A DNA stretch of 64,000 nucleotides from Flavobacterium silvaticum (GTDB taxonomy: Bacteria; Bacteroidota; Bacteroidia; Flavobacteriales; Flavobacteriaceae), in contig NZ_JAAMPU010000098.1 in NCBI RefSeq assembly GCF_012911565.1, positions 62,001-126,000 of the forward strand, in the 5' to 3' direction. Below are positions 24,556 to 34,299 of the stretch, one piece after another. The notes under the pieces were generated by a model. The model made no database searches, was not told where the DNA came from, and was given only the letters and a program-made list of their open reading frames with translations. How positions within the stretch are numbered: position 1 is the first letter of the stretch; each line of letters starts with the position of its first letter. The translations under genes were made by a program, and so were the position numbers.

Positions 24556-27393
24556 TTAATGTGCTTCGAGCCAATTGCGGCCGGTTCCCATATCCACTTC
24601 AAGCGGAACGGAAAGTGAATAGGCGTTTTCCATTTCATGCTGGATCAACGGCTTGATTCTTTCGAGTTCATCGTTATGGACATCGAATACCAATTCGTCA
24701 TGCACCTGGAGCAACATCTTGCTTTTCCAGTTTTCCGAGGTCAGTTTTTTATGGATGTTGATCATGGCAATCTTGATGATATCGGCGGCGCTTCCCTGTA
24801 TCGGTGCATTCACCGCATTTCGTTCTGCAGCGCCGCGGACAACTTGGTTGGCGGAATTGATGTCTTTCAGATAGCGACGTCTGCCGGAAATAGTCGAGAC
24901 AAAACCTTGTTCACGGGCCAGTTCAATCTGTTCCGAAATATAATTGCGCAATTGCGGATATGACTTGTAATACGCCTCGATCAAGGCGGCACTTTCACTT
25001 CTGGTCAATGAAGTCTGGTTTGATAGCCCGAAAGCCGATACGCCGTAAATAATCCCGAAGTTGACCGTTTTGGCGTGGCTTCTCTGTTCGCGTGTTACTT
25101 CCTCCAAAGCTACATTGAATACTTTCGCCGCCGTCGATTTGTGGATGTCTTCTCCGTTCTTAAATGCATCGATCATGTTCTGTTCGCCAGATAAAGCAGC
25201 AATGATGCGAAGTTCTATCTGGGAATAATCGGCAGATAATAAGGTGTGGTTTTCATCACGCGCGATAAATGCTTTCCGGATCAAACGCCCGCGTTCTGTG
25301 CGGATTGGGATGTTCTGCAGGTTCGGATTGTTCGATGATAAACGTCCCGTAGCTGCCACAGCCTGCATATAATCGGTATGGACGCGGTTCGTCTTGGCAC
25401 AAACCTGTCCGGGTAAAGCGGTCACATACGTACTTTGCAGTTTCACGAGTTGACGCCAATCAAGTATGTCCTGTACAAACGGACTGCTCAATGCCAAATA
25501 CGACAGGATTTCCTCGCCTGTAGCATATTGCCCGGTTTTGGTCTTTTTTTGTTTCGCTCCGCCAATTTTCATCTTATCGAATAAAATCTCACCGAGTTGT
25601 TTTGGGGAGCCCAGATTGAATTTTTCACCGGCCGCTTCGTAAATCTTCATTTCGAGCGATTGGATGTCGGCAGCGAATTCGGTAGATAAATCTGTAAGGA
25701 AAGCAGTGTCAAGGCTGATACCTTCCATTTCCATATCGGCTAAAACCTGTACCAACGGAACTTCTATTTCATCAAACAGTTTCCGGGTGTCGGTCTGGTC
25801 GAGAATCGGGGCGAATTTATCCTTGAGCTGCAATGTCACATCGGCGTCTTCCGAAGCATATTCCTTGATTTCCTCAAGTGTCACTTCACGCATCGTCTTT
25901 TGGCCCTTTCCTTTTTTGCCAATGAGGTCTTCGATAGGTTTGGGCGAATATTGCAGATAGGTTTCGGCCAACACATCCATTCCATGTCGCATATCCGGGT
26001 TTATCAGATAATGGGCGAGCATGGTATCGAACAGTTTTCCTTTGACGACAATATTGTAATTGCTCAATATCTTTAAATCGTATTTTGCATTCTGTCCGAC
26101 TTTTTCTATGGTTTCCGATTCAAAGAATGGACGGAATTTATCGACGAGTTCTTTTGCGGCCGTTTGGTCTTCGGGCACAGGAACATAAAACCCTTTTCCG
26201 GCTTCCCACGAAAACGAAAGCCCCACGAGCTCGGCAAGAATCGGATCGATTCCCGTGGTTTCCGTATCGAAGCTGACGACTTTTTGTTTGAGCAGATTGT
26301 TGACGAGAAGTTTTATTGCAAAGTCACCTTCGACAGATTGATAGAAATGTTCGGTATCTGCCAGTGTTTTATAGGCATTGGCAGAAATTTGTTCGTCATC
26401 GTCTCCATTGATCTGGTCGAATAACCCGAATTGCTGTTCGTTTTTGACGATGGTCTTGGTAGGAGCGAGGCCGGACGTTTCAGCCGATTGATAGGTTCCG
26501 TTGCCCGATGCGAAAAACAGGGTATTGAATTGTTCGGCCATTCTGCGGAATTCGAGTTCGCGGAACAATTCTTCCACTTTCGGTCCATCTGGTTTTGACA
26601 ACTCGAAGTCTTCTTCGTTGAATTTTACATCGCAGTCGCAGATGATCGTCGCGAGTTGTTTCGACAGAATTCCAAGCGGTGCATTGGCTTCGATTTTTTC
26701 ACGCATCTTACCCGAAATCTTATCGGTGTTCGCCAATAAGTTTTCCATCGACCCGAATTCCTTGAGGAACTTTTTCGCGGTCACTTCACCAACTCCTGGC
26801 AAACCTGGGATGTTGTCGACGGCATCGCCCATCATTCCCAAAAAGTCAATGACCTGTTCCGTACGTTCGATACCGAATCGTTCCAGAACTTCCGGCACGC
26901 CCCAAATCTCAATTCCGTTCCCGAGACGCGCCGGCCGGTACATAAACACATTTTCCGATACGAGCTGAGCGTAATCTTTGTCTGGAGTTACCATAAAAAC
27001 CTGATAGCCTTCTTTTTCGGCTTGTTTGGCCAGCGTTCCAATCAAATCGTCGGCTTCACAACCGGCCAATTCTATAGAGGGAATGTGCATGGCTTCAAGG
27101 ATTTTCTGTATCCACGGCACGGCGATTTTTATGGCTTCGGGCGTTTCGTCACGGTGTGCTTTGTACTGCGGATACATTTCCGTACGTACCGTGCTTCCTT
27201 CTTTATCAAAAGCAACGGCCAGATGATCGGGCTTTTCACGCTTGATCACATCGAGCAACGAGTTCATAAACCCAAGTATGGCTGATGTGTCCATACCTTT
27301 TGAATTCACCCGTGGGTTTTTGATCAAAGCATAATATCCGCGGAAAATAAGGGCGTAAGCGTCAAGAAGGAAAAGGCGTTTCTGGTTGGCCAT
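24556..27393 (-). CDS. polA: DNA polymerase I
   Basis: 945 residues. Three domains: 5'-3' nuclease (about 1-290, with AVAFDKEGSTVRTEMYPQYKAHR and VTPDKDYAQLV), 3'-5' exonuclease (about 360-540) and polymerase. The exonuclease motifs FDTETTG, NAKYDL and YASEDAD are intact, so proofreading is likely retained. Polymerase motifs A (DYSQIELRIIAALS), B (RSHAKTVNFGIIYGVS) and C (QVHDELVFD) are all present. It fills gaps in repair and replaces Okazaki primers. Single gene divergent from the metallophosphoesterase. Confidence 0.98.
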   Translation of the reverse strand: MANQKRLFLLDAYALIFRGYYALIKNPRVNSKGMDTSAILGFMNSLLDVIKREKPDHLAVAFDKEGSTVRTEMYPQYKAHRDETPEAIKIAVPWIQKILEAMHIPSIELAGCEADDLIGTLAKQAEKEGYQVFMVTPDKDYAQLVSENVFMYRPARLGNGIEIWGVPEVLERFGIERTEQVIDFLGMMGDAVDNIPGLPGVGEVTAKKFLKEFGSMENLLANTDKISGKMREKIEANAPLGILSKQLATIICDCDVKFNEEDFELSKPDGPKVEELFRELEFRRMAEQFNTLFFASGNGTYQSAETSGLAPTKTIVKNEQQFGLFDQINGDDDEQISANAYKTLADTEHFYQSVEGDFAIKLLVNNLLKQKVVSFDTETTGIDPILAELVGLSFSWEAGKGFYVPVPEDQTAAKELVDKFRPFFESETIEKVGQNAKYDLKILSNYNIVVKGKLFDTMLAHYLINPDMRHGMDVLAETYLQYSPKPIEDLIGKKGKGQKTMREVTLEEIKEYASEDADVTLQLKDKFAPILDQTDTRKLFDEIEVPLVQVLADMEMEGISLDTAFLTDLSTEFAADIQSLEMKIYEAAGEKFNLGSPKQLGEILFDKMKIGGAKQKKTKTGQYATGEEILSYLALSSPFVQDILDWRQLVKLQSTYVTALPGQVCAKTNRVHTDYMQAVAATGRLSSNNPNLQNIPIRTERGRLIRKAFIARDENHTLLSADYSQIELRIIAALSGEQNMIDAFKNGEDIHKSTAAKVFNVALEEVTREQRSHAKTVNFGIIYGVSAFGLSNQTSLTRSESAALIEAYYKSYPQLRNYISEQIELAREQGFVSTISGRRRYLKDINSANQVVRGAAERNAVNAPIQGSAADIIKIAMINIHKKLTSENWKSKMLLQVHDELVFDVHNDELERIKPLIQHEMENAYSLSVPLEVDMGTGRNWLEAH

Positions 27394-27515
27394 CGTTACT
27401 TTTTTTAAGGAATGTAAAAATAGGAAACTAGGGTTGTTTTTAATGTGAGGCCATCATCAAATTTGAACAATGTTAAATAATTGCTTTAGATTTCCGGCCG
27501 CTTTGGATTTCCGAT

Positions 27516-27523
27516 TAATTTTG
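27516..27523 (+). promoter_or_regulatory. -7 box of the metallophosphoesterase gene
   Basis: TAatTTTG, ending 17 nt before the ATG at 27541. Confidence 0.45.
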
Positions 27524-27540
27524 GGAACCATTCCAATTTT

Positions 27541-28758
27541 ATGCTTCGCTGGTTTTTCTTTTTCATTTTTGTGGTTATCGTAGAAGTCTATTCTTATCAG
27601 GCTTTCCGGGCTGTAACCAAAGTCAAATGGTTTTTGCTTTCGTATCAGCTTATTTCGCTGGCCATTGACATTTATATCATTTATCAGTTCACCCAATTCG
27701 ACAGATCGGTCGGGCAGACAAAGATGACCCTGTTCACGCTCGGACTGTTGCTGATTACGTTCCTTCCGAAAATCATCATTACCCTTTTTATGCTTTTGGA
27801 AGATATCGGACGGATCCTGTATGGTTCGGGACGATATATCTCCGGAAATAAAGCAGGCGGTTTTTTACCCGAAAGACGAAAATTCATCAGTCTTGTCGCC
27901 CTTGGAATTGCTGCAATTCCTTTTGCATCTTTGGCCTATGGAATGAAATGGGGCAAATACAAATTCCGCGTCATCAACCAACCAATCGGTTTTCCGGATT
28001 TGCCTGAAGCTTTCGACGGCTTTAAAATCCTGCAGATATCGGATGTCCACAGCGGAAGTTTCGATAACGAAGATAAAATACGTTATGCCATCGATCTGAT
28101 CAATGAACAACAGGCGGACTTGTGTCTTTTTACAGGCGATATCGTAAACACGCATGCCAAAGAGATGTTCCCGTGGATCGAGATTTTCAACGGAATCAAA
28201 AAATTCGAATACGGAAAGTTCGCCGTTTTGGGCAATCACGATTATGGCGAATATGTGGAGTGGAAAGACCCGCGCGATAAAGTGGCGAATTTTGAAGCGA
28301 TAAAGGAACTGTACGGACGCATCGGACACAAATTGTTGCTCAACGAGCACCGGTTCATTGAGAAAGGCGGGCAGCGTATCGCACTTGTCGGCGTGGAAAA
28401 CTGGGGCGTCAATTTCAAGCAGGCCGGTGATTTGAACAAAGCTTCGCAAGGACTTTCCGAAAAAGATTTCAAGGTGCTCATGTCACATGACCCGTCGCAT
28501 TGGGAAGCCGAAGTCAAACGCGACCATCGTCATTTCCAACTTACGTTAAGCGGTCATACACACGGTTTCCAGTTTGGCATCGAGATTCCGGGTTGGATCA
28601 AATGGAGCCCGGTTCAATACGTTTATAAACAATGGGCCGGTTTGTATGAGCATTTGGGCCGATATGTTTACGTCAACCGCGGATTCGGTTTTCATGCCTA
28701 TCCCGGGCGTGTTGGGATCTGGCCTGAAATTACGGTGCTGGAACTAAAAAAAATCTAA
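27541..28758 (+). CDS. Membrane-anchored metallophosphoesterase
   Basis: 405 residues. The first about 140 carry hydrophobic membrane segments (MLRWFFFFIFVVIVEVY, WFLLSYQLISLAIDIYIIY, LFTLGLLLITFLPKIIITLFML and a fourth near 120). The catalytic domain follows: ILQISDVHSG, LCLFTGDIVN, AVLGNHDYG, VLMSHDP and LTLSGHTHGFQF. This is the full set of D-x-H, GD, GNHD and GHTH metal-binding motifs. Proteins of this layout include YkuE/YaeI-type phosphodiesterases. The substrate is not evident, and the catalytic face relative to the membrane is uncertain. Confidence 0.92.
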   Translation: MLRWFFFFIFVVIVEVYSYQAFRAVTKVKWFLLSYQLISLAIDIYIIYQFTQFDRSVGQTKMTLFTLGLLLITFLPKIIITLFMLLEDIGRILYGSGRYISGNKAGGFLPERRKFISLVALGIAAIPFASLAYGMKWGKYKFRVINQPIGFPDLPEAFDGFKILQISDVHSGSFDNEDKIRYAIDLINEQQADLCLFTGDIVNTHAKEMFPWIEIFNGIKKFEYGKFAVLGNHDYGEYVEWKDPRDKVANFEAIKELYGRIGHKLLLNEHRFIEKGGQRIALVGVENWGVNFKQAGDLNKASQGLSEKDFKVLMSHDPSHWEAEVKRDHRHFQLTLSGHTHGFQFGIEIPGWIKWSPVQYVYKQWAGLYEHLGRYVYVNRGFGFHAYPGRVGIWPEITVLELKKI

Positions 28759-28784
28759 AATTTAGCGCCATATCCTAAAAAAGC

Positions 28785-28792
28785 TATATTTG
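28785..28792 (+). promoter_or_regulatory. -7 box of the thioredoxin-fold gene
   Basis: TAtaTTTG, 28 nt before the ATG at 28821. Confidence 0.5.
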
Positions 28793-28820
28793 TACGTAAA
28801 AGTTTAAATTTCTTACGACT

Positions 28821-29117
28821 ATGTCAAAATTTGGAGAGCTGATCAACGCCCCTGTTCCCGTCCTTATCGATTTTTACACCGAATGGAACGAACAGTCGGT
28901 CGCGATGCACCCCGTAATACGAGATGTGGCTGCCGCACTGGGCGACAAAGCCAAAGTCATCAAGATTGATGTGGATAAGAACCAGGAACTTGCCGATGCT
29001 TTGCGTATCAAAGGCCTTCCTACTTTGATGATTTATAAAAGCGGTCAGATGATTTGGCGTCAATCGGGTGAACTCGATGCCAATACGATAATCGGCCTGG
29101 TTCAGGAGCAGCTTTAG
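28821..29117 (+). CDS. Thioredoxin-fold protein lacking the CxxC redox motif
   Basis: 98 residues, the length of thioredoxin. The fold markers are there: PVLIDFYTEW, KVIKIDVDKNQELADALRIKGLPTLMIYKSG (with the cis-Pro in GLPTL) and ANTIIGLVQEQL. The active-site position, normally WCGPCK, reads W22-N-E-Q-S-V27, and there is no Cys in the whole protein. It therefore cannot do dithiol-disulfide exchange; a structural or binding role is more likely. Its stop overlaps the convergent polysaccharide deacetylase stop by 4 nt. Confidence 0.88.
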   Translation: MSKFGELINAPVPVLIDFYTEWNEQSVAMHPVIRDVAAALGDKAKVIKIDVDKNQELADALRIKGLPTLMIYKSGQMIWRQSGELDANTIIGLVQEQL

Positions 29118-29752
29118 TACAGCGGCTCACAACTGTAGCCTTCTTTCTTTAAATATTCCAATGTGCCCCTCAATGCGAACTTCATGTTTTCGTATGCCTT
29201 TTGGCTGTCGTGAAAAATAATGATGCTTCCAGGGCGGATGTTTTTGATTACATTATCCAGACACTTTTCAGGTGAAATCCGCTGATCGAAATCGGCACTC
29301 AGAATATCCCACATAATTATCCGGTAGCCCATTTGCTTTATTGTCTTTGCCTGGCGGCGTGTGACTTTTGCGTAAGGCGGGCGCATGATTTTCTGATCCA
29401 ATGGATGTGCAGATCCAATCAGCTTTTCACACATCCTGACTTCTTCTATATAGGTGTTATAATCGGTTCCCCATCCTTTGACATGATGGAAGGTGTGGTT
29501 TCCGATGGCATTTCCGGATTGTTTTACCAACTCAAAAATCTCAGGATGCTTCTGAACGTTGTCGCCAATACAAAAGAAACTTGCTTTGGCGCCGAACTCT
29601 TTTAACGTATCGAGTACAAAAGGCGTCACTTCCGGAATCGGTCCGTCGTCGAACGTGAGATAGACTTTTTTTTCAAGGGTCGGTACGCGCCATTCGAACC
29701 GGCCGAAAAGCCACGCTACCAAAGCAGGTGTTTTGATCCAATAGAATTTCAT
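29114..29752 (-). CDS. Polysaccharide deacetylase family protein (NodB homology)
   Basis: 212 residues from MKFYWIKTPALVAW. NodB motifs: VYLTFDDGPIPEVTP (metal and catalytic Asp), GNHTFHH (metal-binding His pair), RPPYAKVTRRQ (motif 3, usually RPPYG) and SIIIFHDS (motif 5). It probably removes N-acetyl groups from a cell-surface or peptidoglycan polysaccharide. The hydrophobic N-terminus may anchor it. The start is chosen at 29752 because the terminator of the upstream gene (29756-29784) covers the alternative start at 29782. Confidence 0.9.
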   Translation of the reverse strand: MKFYWIKTPALVAWLFGRFEWRVPTLEKKVYLTFDDGPIPEVTPFVLDTLKEFGAKASFFCIGDNVQKHPEIFELVKQSGNAIGNHTFHHVKGWGTDYNTYIEEVRMCEKLIGSAHPLDQKIMRPPYAKVTRRQAKTIKQMGYRIIMWDILSADFDQRISPEKCLDNVIKNIRPGSIIIFHDSQKAYENMKFALRGTLEYLKKEGYSCEPLY

Positions 29753-29755
29753 CTC

Positions 29756-29784
29756 AAAAAAAATGCAGCCCGAAAGCCGCATTT
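29756..29784 (-). terminator. Terminator of the DUF2723 gene
   Basis: On the minus strand AAATGCGGC pairs with GCTGCATTT (one G-T pair), then a T run. It lies between the DUF2723 stop and the deacetylase start. Confidence 0.75.
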
Positions 29785-29787
29785 GTA

Positions 29788-32700
29788 TTATTCCGGATCG
29801 CGTCCGAATCGTTTGAATTTATTGTTGTATTCGTTGAAGACCGCTTTATTCTTATTGTAGAATTCGGTGTCTTTGTGGTCTTTCATTACTTCGAGCAGGC
29901 CGCGGTAACGTTCGATGTCGCTTACGATGTCTATGGCGATGTTGCTTTGGTCGCGCGAACTCATTCCTTTATAGAACGTCAGGTTCTGCTGGTATTTTTT
30001 CATCAGCTTTTCCAGCAATTCACGTGCTTTGGTCGTTTCGTTCAAGGCATAATAGCCACCGGCGAAAGGTTCAACCATAGTATAATAGCCGTAATAATCG
30101 AGCGGCATTTTTTCCAGCGCAAGCTTAATGATTTCTTTGGCTTTCGCAGTCTGGCCTTCGTTGATGAGCTGTTCCATCAAACGCGCCATATTCGTACGGT
30201 AGGTGATGCTGTTTTTGCGGGTTTCAGGATCGTGATAGATTTTGGTGCTTTCGCCGTTGCCCCAATCCCATTTGGTGACAAGATTGTACATTTTATCTGA
30301 ATCGATCATTCCCATATCGAGTGGGCTAGGCGCATCTTTTATCGGCGTTTTAATCGGAACCAATTTAAAGACGACTCCGTCCAATTGCAGGTAATCTTTC
30401 ATCCACAAATAATCGTCATCGCCAAAACTTCCACCCGTAAAATAAATAGGGCGTTTCCAGTTGTTGTTCTGCAGAATGTCGAGCATCATGATACGATTTT
30501 TGTAGATTGCCGGACCTTTGATTTCGATGTCGATGTACGGAACGATGCTGTCGTACAATTTCGGGTTCACGACCTTATTCGCGATCACGGCATTTTTATC
30601 TACCGGAATACGCACTTTGTTCGTCGGATAGAAATGGTACTTGATTCCGTTGTTCATTTCGACCAATGCTCTCGGATCTTCGAGTTTGAGGAAATTGAGG
30701 AATTGTCCCAGTTCGAGACGGCCGTCCGTTGTTTGCTGATACACCGCATAGTCGAGTTTGTCACCCACATATTGCTCGTGTTTGAACGATACCGGAACGC
30801 CGTCTGATTCATATGATTTCATCTTCATCTCGTCGATATACCAATCGGTCATGAATAGACTCGTACACACAATTTTCACGTCACGACGCACACCTTCGAT
30901 TTCCTGGGCATACCACAATGGGAAGGTGTCGTTGTCGCCAATCGTGAACAGAATGGCATCCTTATCACAAGAATTGAGGTAGTTTTTGGCCATTGCTATA
31001 GCTGTGTATCTGTTTGAACGGTCGTGGTCGTCCCAGTTCTGCGAAGCCATCAGGATAGGTGAAGCCAGAAGTGTAACCGCGGTAATCACAGGAATAAGGA
31101 TTTTGGCCTGAACCTTTTTGAGCAACCAATCATAAACGGCATAAGCTCCGAATCCGACCCAGATTGCAAATACATAAAACGATCCGACAAGTGCATAATC
31201 ACGTTCACGTGGTTCGAATGGCCGTTCATTGAGGTAAATCTTCAATGCCAAACCTGTAAACAGGAACAAAGCAAGCAGGATGTAAAAACTCTTGAGGTCT
31301 TTATTGGCATGATAGGCAAGCCCGATAAGTCCTAATACGAATGGCAGGAAAAAATATAGGTTACGTCCTTTGTTATTTAAAGTGTCATCCGGTAAATGCT
31401 GTTGTGAACCCAGATGCATTTCGTCTACAGCGGTAATGCCGCTGAGCCAGTTTCCGTCAAGGTTATCGTATTTACCCTGGATGTCGTTCTGGCGGCCGGT
31501 GAAATTCCACATTAGATAACGCCAGTACATATAGCCGAACTGGTATTCGAACATAAAGCCCAGGTTTTCGCCTGTGGTCGGTTTGTCGATAATCAGATAT
31601 TCACCATATGCCTTGAGGAATTTCACATAACCGTCCGAATCGATCTGACCCGTAGAATAAGCCTTACGGAACTCAGATACGATGCTCACAAGTTCCTGCT
31701 CCTCGGCGTATTCCGGATTGATGCGGAAATCTGGGACTTTGGTGAAATTCATATAATTTTCGGCGTGTTCCGTGCTCCACATACGCGGCAGGAAAGCCTT
31801 GTGGTTGTCATCACTGTTCTGCTCTGCGTTTTTCCAGTTATTGGTGATGACGTATTTGCCGGTTTTGTAATCGCGTTCGTAGTTAGGCGCTTTGTCAAGA
31901 TACGGATTGTCTTTGTCGAGTCCGGCGAACATATCTGTGTATTGCGGGCCGTAAAACAATGGGTTGACACCGTATTGCTCGCGATTGTAATAGGCGAGGA
32001 GTTCGGCGGCATCTGACGGTTTGTTCTCGTTGATAGGCGGATTGGCGTTGGCTCGAATCGGAAGCATCATCCACGTAGAAAAACCTATAAAAAGGAACAT
32101 GATGCACAACAGGATTGTGTTTGCGAGGACTTTCCCTTTGCGGCGCGTATACTTCAATCCGAAGTAAAAAACCGCAATCATGGCCGCAAATGCGAAAATA
32201 GTTCCCGAGTTGAACGGAAGTCCCAGGCTGTTTACGAAGAAGATTTCAGATTTCCCGAAAAAGCCCATCGTCCAGGGCATAAGGAATAAGGCCACAACGA
32301 CCAATATACCAACGATGACGATGTTTCCGAAGATGAAATTCTTTATCGTAATGGTTTTTCTTTTCTTGAAAAAATATAAAAGTCCGATTGATGGAATCGT
32401 CAATAGCGCCATAAAGTGGACGCCATAAGATAATCCGATGACCATCGAAATGAGAAGCAACCAGCGATTGCCACGTTCCGAATCCATATTCTGCTCCCAC
32501 TTCAGGCCAAGCCAGAACAATAAAGCGATAAGGAAAGATGCCATGGCATACACTTCTGCTTCGACGGCATTGAACCAGAAACTGTCTGAAAACGTAAACG
32601 TAAGTGCGCCGACGAATGAAGCACCGAGAATCATTTTTTGGTTATCGGGAGTAAGTTCCGAGTAAGAAGCGACTACTTTTCGCAGCACCATAGTCGAAGA

Positions 32701-32991
32701 CCAGAACAATAATAAAATCGTGAAAGCACTCGATAAAACCGAAATCATGTTCACCATGAGCGCGATATGCTCTTTCCCGACGGCGAAGATAGACAGAAAC
32801 GCGCCTAACATCTGGAACAACGGCGCCCCCGGCGGATGACCTACTTCAAGGTTTGCGGCAGTGGCGATATATTCACCGCAATCCCAAAAACTCATGGTTG
32901 GCTCGACAGTTATGAAATAGACAATGAATGCGATGCTAAAGGCAAGCCAGCCCAGCCATTTATCCCATTTTTGGGAATTGAAATCTGCCAT
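29788..32991 (-). CDS. DUF2723 membrane protein (glycosyltransferase family 117-like)
   Basis: 1067 residues. The N-terminal about 650 form a polytopic membrane domain with more than ten hydrophobic segments, starting WLGWLAFSIAFIVYFITVEPTMSFWDCGEYIATAANLEVGHPPGAPLFQM. The FWDCGEY...GHPPGAPLF stretch is the DUF2723 signature; Asp-containing first loops of this kind occur in GT-C glycosyltransferases. The C-terminal about 400 are soluble, with TPR-like helices near the end (EIIKLALEKMPLDYYGYYTMVEPFA). Related proteins are named protein O-mannosyltransferase-like, but the donor and acceptor here are inference only. Confidence 0.88.
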   Translation of the reverse strand: MADFNSQKWDKWLGWLAFSIAFIVYFITVEPTMSFWDCGEYIATAANLEVGHPPGAPLFQMLGAFLSIFAVGKEHIALMVNMISVLSSAFTILLLFWSSTMVLRKVVASYSELTPDNQKMILGASFVGALTFTFSDSFWFNAVEAEVYAMASFLIALLFWLGLKWEQNMDSERGNRWLLLISMVIGLSYGVHFMALLTIPSIGLLYFFKKRKTITIKNFIFGNIVIVGILVVVALFLMPWTMGFFGKSEIFFVNSLGLPFNSGTIFAFAAMIAVFYFGLKYTRRKGKVLANTILLCIMFLFIGFSTWMMLPIRANANPPINENKPSDAAELLAYYNREQYGVNPLFYGPQYTDMFAGLDKDNPYLDKAPNYERDYKTGKYVITNNWKNAEQNSDDNHKAFLPRMWSTEHAENYMNFTKVPDFRINPEYAEEQELVSIVSEFRKAYSTGQIDSDGYVKFLKAYGEYLIIDKPTTGENLGFMFEYQFGYMYWRYLMWNFTGRQNDIQGKYDNLDGNWLSGITAVDEMHLGSQQHLPDDTLNNKGRNLYFFLPFVLGLIGLAYHANKDLKSFYILLALFLFTGLALKIYLNERPFEPRERDYALVGSFYVFAIWVGFGAYAVYDWLLKKVQAKILIPVITAVTLLASPILMASQNWDDHDRSNRYTAIAMAKNYLNSCDKDAILFTIGDNDTFPLWYAQEIEGVRRDVKIVCTSLFMTDWYIDEMKMKSYESDGVPVSFKHEQYVGDKLDYAVYQQTTDGRLELGQFLNFLKLEDPRALVEMNNGIKYHFYPTNKVRIPVDKNAVIANKVVNPKLYDSIVPYIDIEIKGPAIYKNRIMMLDILQNNNWKRPIYFTGGSFGDDDYLWMKDYLQLDGVVFKLVPIKTPIKDAPSPLDMGMIDSDKMYNLVTKWDWGNGESTKIYHDPETRKNSITYRTNMARLMEQLINEGQTAKAKEIIKLALEKMPLDYYGYYTMVEPFAGGYYALNETTKARELLEKLMKKYQQNLTFYKGMSSRDQSNIAIDIVSDIERYRGLLEVMKDHKDTEFYNKNKAVFNEYNNKFKRFGRDPE

Positions 32992-33155
32992 ATATATTGG
33001 TTCTAAAAGCGTTACAAAGAAACTACTTTTTTGCCAACGGAATCGGGCGTTAACAAAAAATTCTTTGGTTCAAAAGACTGCTGTAAATGCCAGATGATAC
33101 AGTCCGGCAGCTTTAAGGCTAACAATCAGGCAAGAATATAAAAAAGACAAAAAAA

Positions 33156-33186
33156 TTTGCGCGGCTTATTTTTTGTACTAAATTTG
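33156..33186 (+). promoter_or_regulatory. tRNA-Gln promoter
   Basis: TTTG (33156-33159), then 19 nt, then TAaaTTTG (33179-33186). The tRNA starts 20 nt downstream of the box. The rest of the 214-nt gap back to 32991 has no visible gene. Confidence 0.75.
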
Positions 33187-33205
33187 CACTCGCTAACAAG
33201 CAAAC

Positions 33206-33276
33206 TGGTCCATGGTGTAATGGTAACACTACGGTTTTTGGTGCCGTCTTTCTAGGTTCGAGTCCTAGTGGGCCAA
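33206..33276 (+). tRNA. trnQ: tRNA-Gln (anticodon TTG)
   Basis: 71 nt. The acceptor stem TGGTCCA/TGGGCCA has seven pairs, one of them T-G. The D arm is GGTGTAATGGTAACAC, the anticodon stem ACGGT/GCCGT encloses the loop TTTTGGT (anticodon TTG, Gln), and the T arm is CTAGG TTCGAGT CCTAG. CCA is not encoded: ACA follows the stem. It stands alone, with its own promoter and terminator. Confidence 0.96.
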
Positions 33277-33277
33277 C

Positions 33278-33308
33278 AAAAAGCCTCCTTTTAACGGGAG
33301 GCTTTTTT
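33278..33308 (+). terminator. Terminator after tRNA-Gln
   Basis: AAAAAGCCTCC pairs with GGAGGCTTTTT (11 bp) around an 8-nt loop, followed by T residues. Symmetric enough to serve the minus-strand universal stress gene as well. Confidence 0.9.
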
Positions 33309-33336
33309 GTTTTTTAGTATTTCAGGACTTAATTGA

Positions 33337-34164
33337 CTATATCTTAAATGTAAGCACCGGTCTTACGGCATGATTTACGAGGTCTTCGCTGATGCTTCCG
33401 TTAAAGAAATGAGAGAATCCGGTTCTTCCGTGTGTGCTCAGCCCGATGATGTCAGCATTTACCTTATTGGCAAAGTTCAGAACGCCTTTCTCTACGTTTA
33501 CGTCATTGTAGATGTGCAGTGAATAGTCGGTATAATCGACATCGCGAAGGAAAGAAGTCATCATTTCCTCTGCAACATGTGTTGGCTTGAAACTATTTGG
33601 CGTATTGATCATGACCAGGTTCAGGTGCGCTTTGAAAGTGCGTGCGATGTCGAGCATCTGTTTGAACGGTTTTTTGATCTCGCCGGAGAAATCGCTTGCA
33701 AAAACAAAACTGTCAGCTTTGAATTCAGGGATTTCATTCTTGATTACCAAAACCGGAATTTCAGAAGAGCGTACGACTTTTTCTGAATTCGAGCCAATGA
33801 ACATTTCGTGGAAGCCGCTGGCGCCGTGAGAGCCCATTACAATAAAATCGGCGTTTTCTGTTTTTGCCACTTCGTTTATGCCTTCGTAAACTTTGCCAAA
33901 ACGCGTGGTTTCACTTACATCGAGGCCTTCGAGATAATCGGCATCGAGCAAGTCTTCGAATTTGGACATAGCCATGTTTTTGAAGAAGATGATTTCCGGA
34001 ATATCGGCCCCGTTTGGCTTAGTGGCTTCACTTCCTTCTTGCGGAAGTTCCAGCATATGCACCAATAAAATTGCACAGTTGTGTTGCCTTGCGATTTGTG
34101 CTGCAGATTTGAGCGCGTATTCGGCATGATCGGAAAAATCCGTAGGAACAAGAATTTTTTTCAT
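33337..34164 (-). CDS. Universal stress protein, tandem Usp domains
   Basis: 275 residues with two Usp domains. Domain 1 (about 1-145): MKKILVPTDFSDHAEYALKSAAQIARQ and the ATP-type loop VMGSHGASGFHEMFIGSNSEKVVRSSEIPVLVI. Domain 2 (about 150-275): FVFASDFSGEIKKPFKQ and IGLSTHGRTGFSHFFNGSISEDLVNHAVRPVLTF. The G-x2-G-x9-GS pattern suggests nucleotide binding in both. Cytoplasmic. The trigger is unknown. Confidence 0.93.
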   Translation of the reverse strand: MKKILVPTDFSDHAEYALKSAAQIARQHNCAILLVHMLELPQEGSEATKPNGADIPEIIFFKNMAMSKFEDLLDADYLEGLDVSETTRFGKVYEGINEVAKTENADFIVMGSHGASGFHEMFIGSNSEKVVRSSEIPVLVIKNEIPEFKADSFVFASDFSGEIKKPFKQMLDIARTFKAHLNLVMINTPNSFKPTHVAEEMMTSFLRDVDYTDYSLHIYNDVNVEKGVLNFANKVNADIIGLSTHGRTGFSHFFNGSISEDLVNHAVRPVLTFKI

Positions 34165-34244
34165 GGTCAGATAGAAAAATAGTAAAATTTGTGTGTTTGA
34201 TACGGTACGAAAGGTAAGAAATAATTAACAGTTGACAAGGCTTT

Positions 34245-34272
34245 TTGCTTTTCAAAAAAAAATGTATCTTTG
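34245..34272 (+). promoter_or_regulatory. Promoter of the rimP-nusA-infB operon
   Basis: TTG (34245-34247, in TTTTTG), 17 nt, TAtcTTTG (34265-34272). Transcription should start near 34278, giving a leader of about 55 nt. Confidence 0.7.
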
Positions 34273-34299
34273 CCGCGTTATTTGTTGAAACTAAATAAT

